This document shows, piece by piece, positions 43,179 through 54,986 of a stretch of 64,000 nucleotides of DNA. Position numbers and translations under genes: made by a program. Position 1 is the stretch's first letter, and every line of letters starts with the position of its first letter. The notes beneath the pieces were generated by a model. It was not told the origin of the DNA. It worked only from the letters and a program-made list of their open reading frames with translations, and made no database searches. Origin of the DNA: Paractinoplanes ovalisporus (GTDB lineage Bacteria > Actinomycetota > Actinomycetes > Mycobacteriales > Micromonosporaceae); the NCBI RefSeq assembly GCF_016834655.1, contig NZ_JAENHP010000004.1:1-64000 (forward strand), read 5' to 3'.

Positions 43179-44600
43179 CTAGAGGATCGGGGCCGGGGCG
43201 TACTTCGCGGCGTCGGGGTGTGCGGCCACGATCGTGGCGACCCGGTCGGCCACGCTACGGACCTGCGACGGCGCCGCCCCCACGAAGGCGGCCCGATCGG
43301 CCACCAGCGTGTCGATCTCGGCCCGGGTCAGCTGGAGCCGGCCGTCGGTGGCGAGCCGGTCGAACAGGTCGTTCACGGCGGCGCCCTTCTCCCGCATCGC
43401 GAGCGCCACAGCGACGGCGTGCTCCTTGATCACCTCGTGCGCGACCTCTCGGCCGACCCCCTTGCGTACGGCCGCAACAAGGATCTTGGTGGTGGCGAGG
43501 AACGGCAGGAACCGGTCGAGCTCGCGGGCGATCACCGCGGGGTAGGCGCCGAACTCGTCGAGCACCGTGAGGAACGTCTGGAACAGGCCGTCGGCGGCGA
43601 AGAACGCGTCGGGCAGCGCGACCCGGCGCACCACCGAGCACGAGACGTCACCCTCGTTCCACTGGTCACCGGCGAGCTCACCGACCATCGACAGGTAACC
43701 GCGGACGATCACGGCGAGACCGTTGACCCGCTCGGAGGAGCGCGTGTTCATCTTGTGCGGCATCGCCGACGAGCCCACCTGGCCCGGCTTGAAGCCCTCG
43801 GTGACCAGTTCCTGGCCGACCATCAGGCGGATCGTGGTGGCCAGCGAGGACGGCCCGGCGACGATCTGGGCCAGCGCCGAGACCACGTCGAAGTCGAGCG
43901 AGCGCGGATAGACCTGGCCGACGCTGCTGAGCACCCGGTCGAAGCCGAGGTGGCCGGCGACCCGCTGCTCGAGCGTCGCCAGCGCCTCGAAGTCGCCGTC
44001 GAGCAGGTCGAGCTGGTCGGCGGCGGTGCCGACCGGGCCCTTGATGCCCCGCAACGGATACCGCGCGATCAGGTCGTCGAGACGCTCGTACGCGATGAGA
44101 AGTTCCTCGGCGGCCGACGCGAACCGCTTGCCCAGCGTGGTGGCCTGGGCCGCGACGTTGTGCGAGCGACCGGTCATCACCAGGTCGGAGTATTCGACGG
44201 CACGCTCGGTGAGCCGGGCCAGGGTGGCGATCACCCGGGCCCGGATCAGTTCGAGCGACGCCTTGATCTGCAGCTGCTCGACGTTCTCGGTCAGGTCGCG
44301 CGAGGTCATTCCCTTGTGGATCTGCTCGAAACCGGCGAGCGCGCTGAACTCCTCGATGCGGGCCTTGACGTCGTGCCGGGTGACCCGCTCGCGGGCCGCG
44401 ATCGAGCCCAGGTCGACCTGGTCGAGCACCGACTCGTACGCCTCCACGGCGCCCTCGGGAACGGCCACGCCGAGGTCGCGCTGGGCCCGCAGGACGGCCA
44501 GCCAGAGGCGGCGCTCCATGCGGATCTTCTCTTCCGGGGACCACAGGGCGACGAGGTCGGCGGAGGCGTAACGGGCGGCGAGGACGTTCGGGATGGTCAC
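43179..44600 (-). CDS. purB: adenylosuccinate lyase
   Basis: A 473-residue fumarase-superfamily lyase acting twice in purine synthesis (SAICAR and adenylosuccinate cleavage). The superfamily signature is GSSAMPHKMNTRSSERV (about residue 275); MTSRDLTENVEQLQ and MTGRSHNVAAQATTLGKR contribute substrate and catalytic residues. Unusually it is the last gene of an ArsR-MFS operon, its ATG overlapping the MFS stop codon (ATGA). Confidence 0.96.
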   Translation of the reverse strand: MTIPNVLAARYASADLVALWSPEEKIRMERRLWLAVLRAQRDLGVAVPEGAVEAYESVLDQVDLGSIAARERVTRHDVKARIEEFSALAGFEQIHKGMTSRDLTENVEQLQIKASLELIRARVIATLARLTERAVEYSDLVMTGRSHNVAAQATTLGKRFASAAEELLIAYERLDDLIARYPLRGIKGPVGTAADQLDLLDGDFEALATLEQRVAGHLGFDRVLSSVGQVYPRSLDFDVVSALAQIVAGPSSLATTIRLMVGQELVTEGFKPGQVGSSAMPHKMNTRSSERVNGLAVIVRGYLSMVGELAGDQWNEGDVSCSVVRRVALPDAFFAADGLFQTFLTVLDEFGAYPAVIARELDRFLPFLATTKILVAAVRKGVGREVAHEVIKEHAVAVALAMREKGAAVNDLFDRLATDGRLQLTRAEIDTLVADRAAFVGAAPSQVRSVADRVATIVAAHPDAAKYAPAPIL

Positions 44601-45853
44601 GCGACCGATTCTTTCACGGGACCCGGATCGCGTTCGGGCAGCTCATGCCGCAGGGTGCGGACGTCCCGGCTGATCAGCATGCCGGCCACCGCGAGAGTGA
44701 TCAGCAGGCCCGCGCCGATCAGGGTCACCTCGACCCCGGCGACGCCCGCGATCGGTCCGACCAGCATCTCGCCGACGGGCAGGGCGACGAACGACCCGAC
44801 CATGTCGTACGAGTAGACGCGGGCCAGCTTGTCGGGCGGGATGTGCTCCTGCATCGTCGTCTCCCACGCGATGCCGAACTGCTCGAACATCACGCCCGCC
44901 ACCAGCGCACCGGCGACCATCAGCCAGAAGTGCGGGTAGGCGCCGAGGATCAGCAGCGGGATGGCCATGCCGAACGTGCTGACCACGCCGAACAGCAGCA
45001 GACGGCGCAGCCGCAACCGCATGGCCAGCAGGGCGCCGAGGATCATGCCGCCGGTCTGCGCGGCCAGCACCAGACCCCAGGCCCGGCGGCCGATCGTGTC
45101 GTCGGCGACCACCGGGCCGAGCACATAGAGACCTCCGGCCCAGGAGGCGTTGATCACGGCGAAAGCGGCCACCACGACCCAGAGCCAGGTGCGCGAGCGG
45201 AACTCCGACCATCCCGTACGCAGGTCGGCGAAGAGGTTGGGCCGGGACGGCGGCGCCGGTGGGGCGGCCGGCAGCAGACGGCGCAGCGGCAGGAAGAGCA
45301 GGGCGGCCAGGGCGAAGGTCACCGCGTCGACCACGATGCCCCAGCCCGGGTTGGTGGCGGCGACGACCACGCCGGCCAGCGGCGCGCCGAGGATGGCAGC
45401 CGAGTTGAACGCGAGCCGGTTGAAGCCGTTGGCCTGCTGACGGATCTCGGCCGGGACGGTGAGCGGCAGGATCGAGGAGCTGGCGGGCAGCGCGAGCGCG
45501 CCGACCATGCCGTTGATCGCGCCGAGCGCCATCAGCAGCGGGACGGTGGCCGTGCCGGTGAGCACCAGGGCGCCCACCAGGCCCTGCGTCACGGCCGCGG
45601 CGGCGCTGGCCCCGACCATCAGCAGGTGCTTGGGCATCCGGTCGGCCAGCACGCCGCCGAAGAGCAGGAAGGCGACGTTGACCACCGTGCGCGCGCCTAC
45701 CACCAGGCCGAGGTCGGTGGCCGAGCCACCCAGGTCGATGACGGCGAAGGCCAGCGCGATGGGGGCGAAGGAGTTGCCGAGCGCGTTGATCGTGCGGCCG
45801 GCGATGAGGTAGCGGTAGGGGGCGTAGCGCAGCGGGGTGAAGGTGCCGCTCAT
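44597..45853 (-). CDS. major facilitator superfamily exporter
   Basis: A 418-residue MFS protein with twelve predicted helices, of the enterobactin-exporter/multidrug type: RYLIAGRTINALGNSFAPIALAF, VLADRMPKHLLMVGA (motif A) and a repeated half. The substrate is unknown. The start ATG overlaps the ArsR stop (TGATG) and the 3' end overlaps purB, so the exporter and purB are under one regulator; a purine-related substrate is conceivable. Confidence 0.87.
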   Translation of the reverse strand: MSGTFTPLRYAPYRYLIAGRTINALGNSFAPIALAFAVIDLGGSATDLGLVVGARTVVNVAFLLFGGVLADRMPKHLLMVGASAAAAVTQGLVGALVLTGTATVPLLMALGAINGMVGALALPASSSILPLTVPAEIRQQANGFNRLAFNSAAILGAPLAGVVVAATNPGWGIVVDAVTFALAALLFLPLRRLLPAAPPAPPSRPNLFADLRTGWSEFRSRTWLWVVVAAFAVINASWAGGLYVLGPVVADDTIGRRAWGLVLAAQTGGMILGALLAMRLRLRRLLLFGVVSTFGMAIPLLILGAYPHFWLMVAGALVAGVMFEQFGIAWETTMQEHIPPDKLARVYSYDMVGSFVALPVGEMLVGPIAGVAGVEVTLIGAGLLITLAVAGMLISRDVRTLRHELPERDPGPVKESVA

Positions 45854-46383
45854 CAAGACTCCATCTCGAACATCGCGACGCTGGTGTTGGTGCGGATGGT
45901 GCCGGGGGTGCGGGGCGGCTGGGCGATGTCGTGCAGTTCGCGGACAGCCTCGGCGATCTTGCCGTGAATCTCACGCCATTTAACGGGATCGATCCACAGA
46001 TCGCCGTCCGCCATCAGGGCCGGCGCGGGCGGCGGCTCGGCGGTGGCCGACCAGCGGCCCTGGGCCGCGCGGCGGATGAGCTCGTGCCCGAGGGCCACGA
46101 AGATCTCACCCCGCTCCTCCGCGCTCTCCGGAAGCCGGTCACGGGCGGCCTCGTAGCGGTAGCGCTTGGCGACGCCGCCGCGGATCTTCTCCTCGCCGGC
46201 CAGCACGATCACGCCGGCGGAGTGCAGGTTGCGCAGGTGGTAGCTGGCGTTGGCGTGGGTCAGGCCGAGCTCGCGGGCCACCTCGGCCGCGGTCAGGGCG
46301 GAACCGGTCAGCAGCGACAAGATCTGCAGCCGTACGGGGTGGGCCATCGCTCGCAGCCCGGCGTTTCCCTCTCCCAAAGACAT
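45853..46383 (-). CDS. ArsR-family (winged helix) transcriptional regulator
   Basis: A 176-residue protein: N-terminal winged HTH (AMAHPVRLQILSLLTGSALTAAEVARELGLTHANASYHLRNLHSAG) then a C-terminal helical part of about 90 residues that could bind a ligand or form a dimer. No metal-binding cysteine motif is visible, so it is not a classical metal sensor. It heads the MFS-purB operon and probably represses it. The ATG is 7 bases after a TAGACT -10. Confidence 0.88.
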   Translation of the reverse strand: MSLGEGNAGLRAMAHPVRLQILSLLTGSALTAAEVARELGLTHANASYHLRNLHSAGVIVLAGEEKIRGGVAKRYRYEAARDRLPESAEERGEIFVALGHELIRRAAQGRWSATAEPPPAPALMADGDLWIDPVKWREIHGKIAEAVRELHDIAQPPRTPGTIRTNTSVAMFEMES

Positions 46384-46435
46384 GTTGGGGAGTCTAGGGC
46401 ACCCGCGCGTCGACTGTCCAATGCTTGTTTGGGAG
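46371..46435. promoter_or_regulatory. arsR operon promoter with flanking inverted repeat
   Basis: On the minus strand the -10 TAGACT (46391-46396) ends 7 bases before the ATG at 46383, and TGGACA with 18-base spacing may be the -35. The promoter is flanked by CTCCCAAA (46371-46378) and TTTGGGAG (46428-46435), an exact inverted repeat. These are candidate regulator half-sites. Confidence 0.5.
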
Positions 46436-46515
46436 TGGCACACTGCACGGAGACGCGGCATTGTCGCTAGGGTTACTGACGAGTAGGTAGTTGGCTCATC
46501 CCGAAAGGTCCACCG

Positions 46516-46968
46516 ATGACTGATTTCAACCCCGACGCGCTCGCCTCCATCGGGCCGAAGGAGTTCGCGCAGCTCGTCAAGGCGACTCCGGATTCGAAGA
46601 TCGCCGAGGTGATGTCCGGCGACTCCCGCACCAAGATCCTCGACGAGGTCTTCAACCGGATGCCCGCGCTGTTCCGCCCCGAGCGGGCCGGCAGCACCAC
46701 GGCCGTCATCCACTGGATCATCACCGGCGGCGCCGGCGGTGCGAGCGACACCTACGAGACGGTGATCGAGAACGGCGCCTGCACGGTCACCAACCAGCCG
46801 GTCCGCGACCCGAAGCTGGCCATGACCATGGACGCGGTCACGTTCCTCAAGGTCGTCTCGGGCGACGGCAACCCGATGATGCTGTTCATGACCGGCAAGA
46901 TCAAGGCCAAGGGCGACCTGGGCCTGGCCGCCAACGTGGCCAAGCTGTTCGACATCCCCAAGGCCTGA
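46516..46968 (+). CDS. SCP2 sterol-binding domain protein
   Basis: A 150-residue SCP2-like lipid carrier domain: GAGGASDTYETVIENGACTV, DAVTFLKVVSGDGNPMMLFMTGKIKAKGDLGLAANVAKLF. Members bind fatty acyl-CoA or other lipids. AAAGG precedes the ATG. It is divergent from the ArsR operon and convergent with a response regulator. Confidence 0.88.
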   Translation: MTDFNPDALASIGPKEFAQLVKATPDSKIAEVMSGDSRTKILDEVFNRMPALFRPERAGSTTAVIHWIITGGAGGASDTYETVIENGACTVTNQPVRDPKLAMTMDAVTFLKVVSGDGNPMMLFMTGKIKAKGDLGLAANVAKLFDIPKA

Positions 46969-46976
46969 CGCTCGTG

Positions 46977-47004
46977 GAAGGGGACGCCCCGCGGCGTCCC
47001 CTTC
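46977..47004. terminator. bidirectional hairpin terminator
   Basis: GAAGGGGACGCC and GGCGTCCCCTTC form a perfect 12-bp stem with a 4-base loop, between convergent genes. It touches the response regulator stop codon. Confidence 0.8.
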
Positions 47005-47638
47005 AGAGCAGCCCGTTCTCGCGGGCGTAGAGCGCGGCCTGGGTGCGGTCACGCAGCCCGAGCCGGCTCAGAATGTGCGACACGTGGTTCTTCACGGTGC
47101 CCTCGCTCACGAAGAGCTGGGCCGCGATCTCGCGGTTGGTGGCACCACGGGCGATCCGCCTCAGCACCTCGATCTCCCGCTCGGTGAGGTCGGGCCGGCG
47201 GACGGCCGGTGCCCGGTCGAGCGCCCCGGCCAGCCTCCGCACCACCGAGGCGTCGTGCTGGGCGACCCCGGCGTGGGCCAGCCGCACGGCCTGCGCCAGT
47301 TCGCGCGCGGGCAGGTTCTTGAGCAGATATCCGCTGGTCCCGGCGCGCAGCGCGCTCAGCACGTACTCCTCGTCGTCGAACGTGGTGAGCATCAGCACCC
47401 GGCACGACGGCAGCCGCTCCCGCAGGATCTCGGCCGCCCGCAGCCCGTCGAGCCCCGGCATGCGGACGTCCATCAGCACGACGTCCGGCGTGGTCTCGAC
47501 CGCGCGCTCGACGGCGGCCCGCCCGTCCTCGGCGGTGCCGACCACGACGATCCCCTCCTCGATGCCCAGCAGCGACGCGATCCCCTCCCGGATCAGGGCC
47601 TGGTCGTCGACGACGAGGACCCGTACGGGCTCGGTCAT
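47003..47638 (-). CDS. NarL/LuxR-type response regulator
   Basis: A 211-residue response regulator: receiver domain with VVDDQALIREG, phosphoacceptor Asp in DVVLMDVRMPGLDG and Lys in YLLKNLPA, then a LuxR HTH (LTEREIEVLRRIARGATNREIAAQLFVSEGTVKNHVSHIL). Its ATG overlaps the histidine kinase stop codon (ATGA). Confidence 0.95.
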   Translation of the reverse strand: MTEPVRVLVVDDQALIREGIASLLGIEEGIVVVGTAEDGRAAVERAVETTPDVVLMDVRMPGLDGLRAAEILRERLPSCRVLMLTTFDDEEYVLSALRAGTSGYLLKNLPARELAQAVRLAHAGVAQHDASVVRRLAGALDRAPAVRRPDLTEREIEVLRRIARGATNREIAAQLFVSEGTVKNHVSHILSRLGLRDRTQAALYARENGLL

Positions 47639-48738
47639 GCCGCACCGCCCACACTGGCCGTGACCCGGGTGCCCCGGCCCGGAGCCGACTCGACGCTGAC
47701 CACCCCGCCCAGCCCGGCCAGCCTCTCCCGCATGCCCCGCAACCCACCGCCGCTCGCCGCCTCGACCGCGAATCCCCGGCCGTTGTCGGCCACCTCGACG
47801 GTCGCGGCCCCCGGATCGCCGAACCGGACCGCGACCCGCACCCGGTCGGCGCCCGCGTGCCGGCGGGCGTTGGTCAGCGCCTCCTGCACGACCCGGTAGA
47901 GCGCCTCCAGACCGGCCCGGGCGTGCCCGGTCTCGCTGCCGGTCCACTCGACGGCCACCCGGAAACTGGGGTCGTCGAGCCCGTCGGCCAGCGCCGCGAT
48001 CGCGGCCACCAGCGAGAACGGCTCGGCCCGGAGCGCGCCGACCGACTCGCGGACCTCCTGCAGGGCCCGGGTCGCGGCCGAGCGCGCGTCGGACACGGCC
48101 CGGTCGGCCACGGCGGAGTCACGGCTCCGGAACGCCTCGGCCTTCTCCAGCTGCACGCTGACCGCGGTCAGGTGGTGCCCGACGCTGTCGTGGATGTCGC
48201 GGGCCAGCCGGTTGCGCTCGGCCGCCGCGCTCAGCTCGGCGACCTGCCGGTGCGCTGCCTCGAGCTGCATCCGGGCGCGTCGCTGACCGTCCGCGACCGC
48301 CGCCGTGGCCAGGGTCAGCACCAGCCCGACGAAGAACATCAGCAGGTCCGACACCACCTCGGGATCGTCCGGCCAGCCCGGCGACAGCGCCGCCTGCGTC
48401 GTCGCGGCCAGCAGGCAGGCGGCGGCCAGCCCGAGCGCAACCCGGCGGCCGAGCGAGAAATAGGCGAAGAACGGCACGAGCACGAACAGCGCCCGGGCGA
48501 ACCCGCCCGGGTCGGCCGCCACGACTGCGCCGAGCAGGAGGACGCGCGTCGCGAGCAGCACGACCGCCCGGCGGCGGCCATTCCCGGGGATCCACTCGAT
48601 CGCCAGCAGCGCGGCCAGCCCGGCCACGAACACGGCGAGCGACGCCACCGGCCGGTCCGGCGCCAATCCGGCCGCTGCGAAATAGAGGCCGGTCGCGAGC
48701 ACGGCGGAATAGAGCGCCGACGCCATCCAGCGGACCAT
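47635..48738 (-). CDS. sensor histidine kinase (HisKA_3 type)
   Basis: A 367-residue kinase. Four to five membrane helices (residues 1-150) form the sensor, then the H-box ERNRLARDIHDSVGHHLTAV with the phosphorylated His, and a HATPase domain (VVQEALTNARRHAG, VADNGRGF, GLRGMRERLAGLGG). The membrane part lacks a large outer loop, so it probably senses a membrane or envelope signal. The transcript looks leaderless (TAGCGT 7 bases before the ATG). Confidence 0.94.
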   Translation of the reverse strand: MVRWMASALYSAVLATGLYFAAAGLAPDRPVASLAVFVAGLAALLAIEWIPGNGRRRAVVLLATRVLLLGAVVAADPGGFARALFVLVPFFAYFSLGRRVALGLAAACLLAATTQAALSPGWPDDPEVVSDLLMFFVGLVLTLATAAVADGQRRARMQLEAAHRQVAELSAAAERNRLARDIHDSVGHHLTAVSVQLEKAEAFRSRDSAVADRAVSDARSAATRALQEVRESVGALRAEPFSLVAAIAALADGLDDPSFRVAVEWTGSETGHARAGLEALYRVVQEALTNARRHAGADRVRVAVRFGDPGAATVEVADNGRGFAVEAASGGGLRGMRERLAGLGGVVSVESAPGRGTRVTASVGGAA

Positions 48739-48745
48739 GTCAGTG

Positions 48746-48751
48746 ACGCTA
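48746..48751 (-). promoter_or_regulatory. -10 element of two-component operon (leaderless)
   Basis: Minus-strand TAGCGT lies 7 bases before the ATG at 48738. Confidence 0.5.
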
Positions 48752-49423
48752 GGGCCGCACCGCCGCGCTGCCTACCTTCCGCGGCGAGGTTTGGCCATTG
48801 GTCATGTGCCGGTCGAGGTCGATCGTGGCCGGTCGGCACTGTCGGGTGCGGACGCCGCCCCGGCACGGTGACGGCATGACCGAGAGCATGCTGTACCGCC
48901 TCGCCGCCATCGCCGGTCTGACCGGCGGCGGCCTCACCGTGCTGGCCGCCGCGCGTCGCGCCGGCCTCGTTCCCGAGAACGCCCTCACCCATGCCCTGGC
49001 CCCGCCCGCGACCGCCCTGCTGCTGTTCACGCTGACCGCGTTCTACCTGGTGCAACGCGGGTCGGCCGGGCGCGTGGGCCTGGTCGGCTTCGTGCTCAAC
49101 CACCTGGGCCTGAGCGGGCTGTTCGCGATCGAGTTCCTGACCCACGCCGTGCTGCAGTATCAGGACGCGGCGGGCCGGGAGCGGATCCTCACCGGTCCCG
49201 GCCGGCCTTACTTCCTGGTGGTGGCGCTGATCTTCCTGATCGGCGTGCTCGTCTTCGGCTTCGCGTCGTGGCGGGCCGGAGTGCTCCCCCGGGGCGCGCT
49301 CGTGCTCTACGCGGCCGGGTTGAGCGCGGCCGCCCTGCGCACCTCGGTGCCGGAGGCGGTCTATCTGGGCGGCCTGCTCGTCGGCTCGGCCGGCGTGCTC
49401 TGGCTCTCGACCGCCCTGCTCGG

Positions 49424-50665
<1,242 letters not shown>

Positions 50666-50724
50666 GACGGGCGATCCTACCGGCGCTCCGCTTCCCCACG
50701 TCGCACACCAGGGCAGTCGCGTAA

Positions 50725-52077
<1,353 letters not shown>

Positions 52078-52078
52078 C

Positions 52079-53035
52079 ATGTACGACGTGGTGGTGCTCA
52101 GCCTCGCCGAGGGGCAGGGTTCCGGGGGCGCGTGCGGCGACGGGTGCGGCGGGTGCGCGCCCACCACGGCGTGCGCCCCGCGGGTGCCGGTGCTCAAGAT
52201 CACTGACGCGCTGACCGCGGCCGGGGCCCGGGTCGAGACGGTCACGGCGGGCTCCGACCAGGAGATCGACGACGTCATCGCCCGGTTCGACGCCCCCGCC
52301 CGGCCCGACGGCCTGACCTGGCCCGACGCGCAGAGCAAACTGCGGCTGGTGGTGGCCACGGCGACCGACGGGCAGTTGCGGGCCGTCGTGCGCCGGCTCG
52401 TCCGCCGCTACGCTCCGCCGCCCAGCAAACGCCCCGACGACCTGGTCGCCGGTCGCACGGTGCCCGACCTGCCGCCGCTGGCGATCCTGCCGCTCGACGC
52501 GTCCAACACCACCGATCTGGCCGCTCAGCTCGGGCTTCCCCGGGAGCCCGAGGCCGTGGCCGCCGCCGTCATGAACGGCTCGGTGCGGCGCCTCGACCTG
52601 CTGCGCAACGACGGCGGTTCGGTCACGGTGGACGGTGCGCTGGTCGGCGGCATGGACGACGACGGCCGAGCGGTGCCGTGGCGCGGCCGGGTCGAGGTCG
52701 ACGACGCGGTGCTGTCCAACGGTGACGACCCGATCCTGGCCTGCGCGATCGGCAACAGCGCGGGCTACGCCGAGTTCGCGGGCATGCGCATGCTGGCCGA
52801 GGGGGATGCGCTCGACGGCCAGGTCGAGGTCGCGGTGGCCGTGCCGACGGTGGTCAAGCAGCGTTTCCGGGGCACCAAGATGCGCGTCGAGGTGCGCCGG
52901 GCCCGCGGTCGTGCGGTGTCGGTGCTCCCCCGCGACGGCGAGATCCAGTTCCTGGACGACGGGGTCGGCGGGGCGATGAACCGCAAGCGCTCGTGGTGGA
53001 CCGAGGCCGGGGCCTGGGCGGTGTACGCAGGCTGA
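52079..53035 (+). CDS. degenerate diacylglycerol kinase-like protein with Cys-rich insert
   Basis: A 318-residue protein weakly resembling the DAGK/YegS fold: an N-terminal lobe ending VVATATDGQLRAVVRRLVRRY, where active kinases carry GGDGT, and a C-terminal sheet domain with ACAIGNSAGYAEFAGMRMLAEG and DGQVEVAVAV. The nucleotide motif is altered (TATDGQ), so kinase activity is doubtful. Residues 14-33 are a Cys-rich stretch (GGACGDGCGGCAPTTACAP, four Cys) that could bind metal. It starts one base after purA and is probably co-transcribed. Confidence 0.62.
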   Translation: MYDVVVLSLAEGQGSGGACGDGCGGCAPTTACAPRVPVLKITDALTAAGARVETVTAGSDQEIDDVIARFDAPARPDGLTWPDAQSKLRLVVATATDGQLRAVVRRLVRRYAPPPSKRPDDLVAGRTVPDLPPLAILPLDASNTTDLAAQLGLPREPEAVAAAVMNGSVRRLDLLRNDGGSVTVDGALVGGMDDDGRAVPWRGRVEVDDAVLSNGDDPILACAIGNSAGYAEFAGMRMLAEGDALDGQVEVAVAVPTVVKQRFRGTKMRVEVRRARGRAVSVLPRDGEIQFLDDGVGGAMNRKRSWWTEAGAWAVYAG

Positions 53036-53098
53036 CCTACTGTGCAAGTCTGAAGTAGTACGCAGGTACGAGTCGGCATCCTGGGGAGGGTTGCATCA

Positions 53099-54982
53099 GT
53101 GGCACCGGTGGAGGACGAGGACGCTGACCGCGTCTACGTCCCGGGCACGTCCGGCAACCCCGCGCCGCCCGATCGGGACGTCGAACCGTTCTGGGAGCCG
53201 GAGGAGATGGAGGCGCCGGTGCACGGGCGGCCCGTGCCGCACGACGCGCCGCCGGCCGTTCCGCTGCCACACTCGCCGACGCCGCACCCGCCGAACGGTG
53301 CGCCGGGCATGTATCGGCCGGGCGACCGCATTCCGGTGCCGCCGCCCAACGCCGTGCCGGTGCCGCCGCCGTCCGGGCAGGTCCCGATCCCCGCGCCGCG
53401 GCCCGCTCCCGGTCCGCCGCCGACGCAGGCCTGGCCGAACCTGGAGCCGCAGGCCCCCTTCGCGCAAGAGCCCTTCATGCAAGAGCCCTTCACGCATGAG
53501 CCTTTTGCCCCGGCCGAGCCGCCGCAGGCTCCCGCGCCCTCTCCCGTCTCCGGTCCAGCCGTCGAGCCTGAGCCGCTGTCGCCCGCGCCGACATCCGGCG
53601 GTCCCGAGTCCAGTTCACACGAGTCCGGTGTGCACAGTTCGCCCGATTCGCCCTGGTCGCAGCCGCCGCACCGCACTGCGCCCACGCCGGAGCCGCAAGA
53701 TCCTCGGCCAGCGGCCGCCTCTGCTGCGGTGCCGGTCACGCGGCCCGAGACGTCCCCGGCCCCGCAGGCCGAGCCGCCCGCCGACGAGGAACCGGCCAAC
53801 GGCGCGGTCTACCGGCCGGCCGCTCCCCCGCCGCCCGCGCACGGCGCTGCCGCCGTACCGCCGCAAACGCCCCCGCCGCCGCAGCAGCCGGCCCACCCGC
53901 CGTACCCCCCGCAGCAGCCTTATCCGCCTCGGCAGATGCCGGGCCCCTATCCGCCGACCATGGACCCGCGGGCCATGCAGCACCCGCCGGCCCCGGTGCC
54001 TCCGCAGCCCTCGACCGACCCGTTCCAAGACCTTCCGTGGGTCTCCGACGGCACGCCGACGGCCGAGGAGTTCGCCCGTCGCCGCATGGCCAAGCCGGCC
54101 GACCCGGTGGCCACGCAGGGCGCCCGGGCGATGCTCCGCAAGGGGACGATGGGCCTGGTCAAGCTGGCCCCGGGCAAGCGTGAGCAGGAGTTCAAGCAGG
54201 ACGTCGAGATGGTCCGCCGCAACTTCGGCGGGCTCCGGCAGGTCACCGTCGTCAACCCCAAGGGTGGCGCCGGCAAGACCGTGGCCGTGCTGCTGCTGGC
54301 GATGACGTTCGGGCAGAAGCGCGGCGGTTACGTGCTGGCCTGGGACAACAACGAGACCCAGGGCACCCTCGGCATGCGGGCCCAGCAGGACTTCCACGCC
54401 CGCACGGTGCGCGACATGATGCGCGACCTGCACCTGTTCCGCGGCTCCCACGGCCGGGTCGGCGATCTCTCGCAGTACGTGAGGGCCCAGGGCGAGGGCA
54501 TGTTCGACGTGCTCGCCTCCGACGAGTCGGCCACCGCGGGCGAGATGCTGACGGCCGACGCCTTCGGCGAGATCCGCGAGATCGTGAGCCGGTTCTACAA
54601 ACTGATCTTTGTGGACACCGGTAACAACGTGCGAGCCCAGAACTGGCAGGCGGCCATGGACGCCACCGACCAGCTCGTGATCACCATGTCGGCCCGTAAC
54701 GACTCGGCCGAGACCGCCGCCCGCATGCTCGACCACCTGGAACAAAGCGGCCGCCAGCGCCTGGTGCGCCAGGCCGTGAGCGTCGTGTCGATGCCCCCCA
54801 CCCGCAAAGACATCGACCTCCCAGCAATCCAACGCCACTTCGCCGCCCGCACCAGAGCAGTCCTGCTGGCCCCCTACGAAAAGCTGATCGACTCCGGAGA
54901 GCCCATCCGCTACGGCCACTTGTCCAGCAACACCAAGGACGCTTGGCTAAAAATCGCCGCAGCCGTAGCGGAAGGGCTGTAG
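53099..54982 (+). CDS. ParA/MinD-like ATPase with long Pro-rich N-terminus
   Basis: A 627-residue protein. The first 340 or so residues are disordered, dominated by Pro, Ala and Glu, including a QEPF/HEPF triple repeat. From about residue 380 a MinD/ParA ATPase follows, with deviant Walker A VVNPKGGAGKTVAVLLLAM, then VLAWDNNETQGTLGMRAQQD and KLIFVDTGNNVRAQNWQA (Walker B region). Such proteins position machinery at membranes or poles or act with type VII secretion. GGGGAGGG 10 bases before the GTG is the ribosome site. Confidence 0.8.
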   Translation: MAPVEDEDADRVYVPGTSGNPAPPDRDVEPFWEPEEMEAPVHGRPVPHDAPPAVPLPHSPTPHPPNGAPGMYRPGDRIPVPPPNAVPVPPPSGQVPIPAPRPAPGPPPTQAWPNLEPQAPFAQEPFMQEPFTHEPFAPAEPPQAPAPSPVSGPAVEPEPLSPAPTSGGPESSSHESGVHSSPDSPWSQPPHRTAPTPEPQDPRPAAASAAVPVTRPETSPAPQAEPPADEEPANGAVYRPAAPPPPAHGAAAVPPQTPPPPQQPAHPPYPPQQPYPPRQMPGPYPPTMDPRAMQHPPAPVPPQPSTDPFQDLPWVSDGTPTAEEFARRRMAKPADPVATQGARAMLRKGTMGLVKLAPGKREQEFKQDVEMVRRNFGGLRQVTVVNPKGGAGKTVAVLLLAMTFGQKRGGYVLAWDNNETQGTLGMRAQQDFHARTVRDMMRDLHLFRGSHGRVGDLSQYVRAQGEGMFDVLASDESATAGEMLTADAFGEIREIVSRFYKLIFVDTGNNVRAQNWQAAMDATDQLVITMSARNDSAETAARMLDHLEQSGRQRLVRQAVSVVSMPPTRKDIDLPAIQRHFAARTRAVLLAPYEKLIDSGEPIRYGHLSSNTKDAWLKIAAAVAEGL

Positions 54983-54986
54983 GGAC

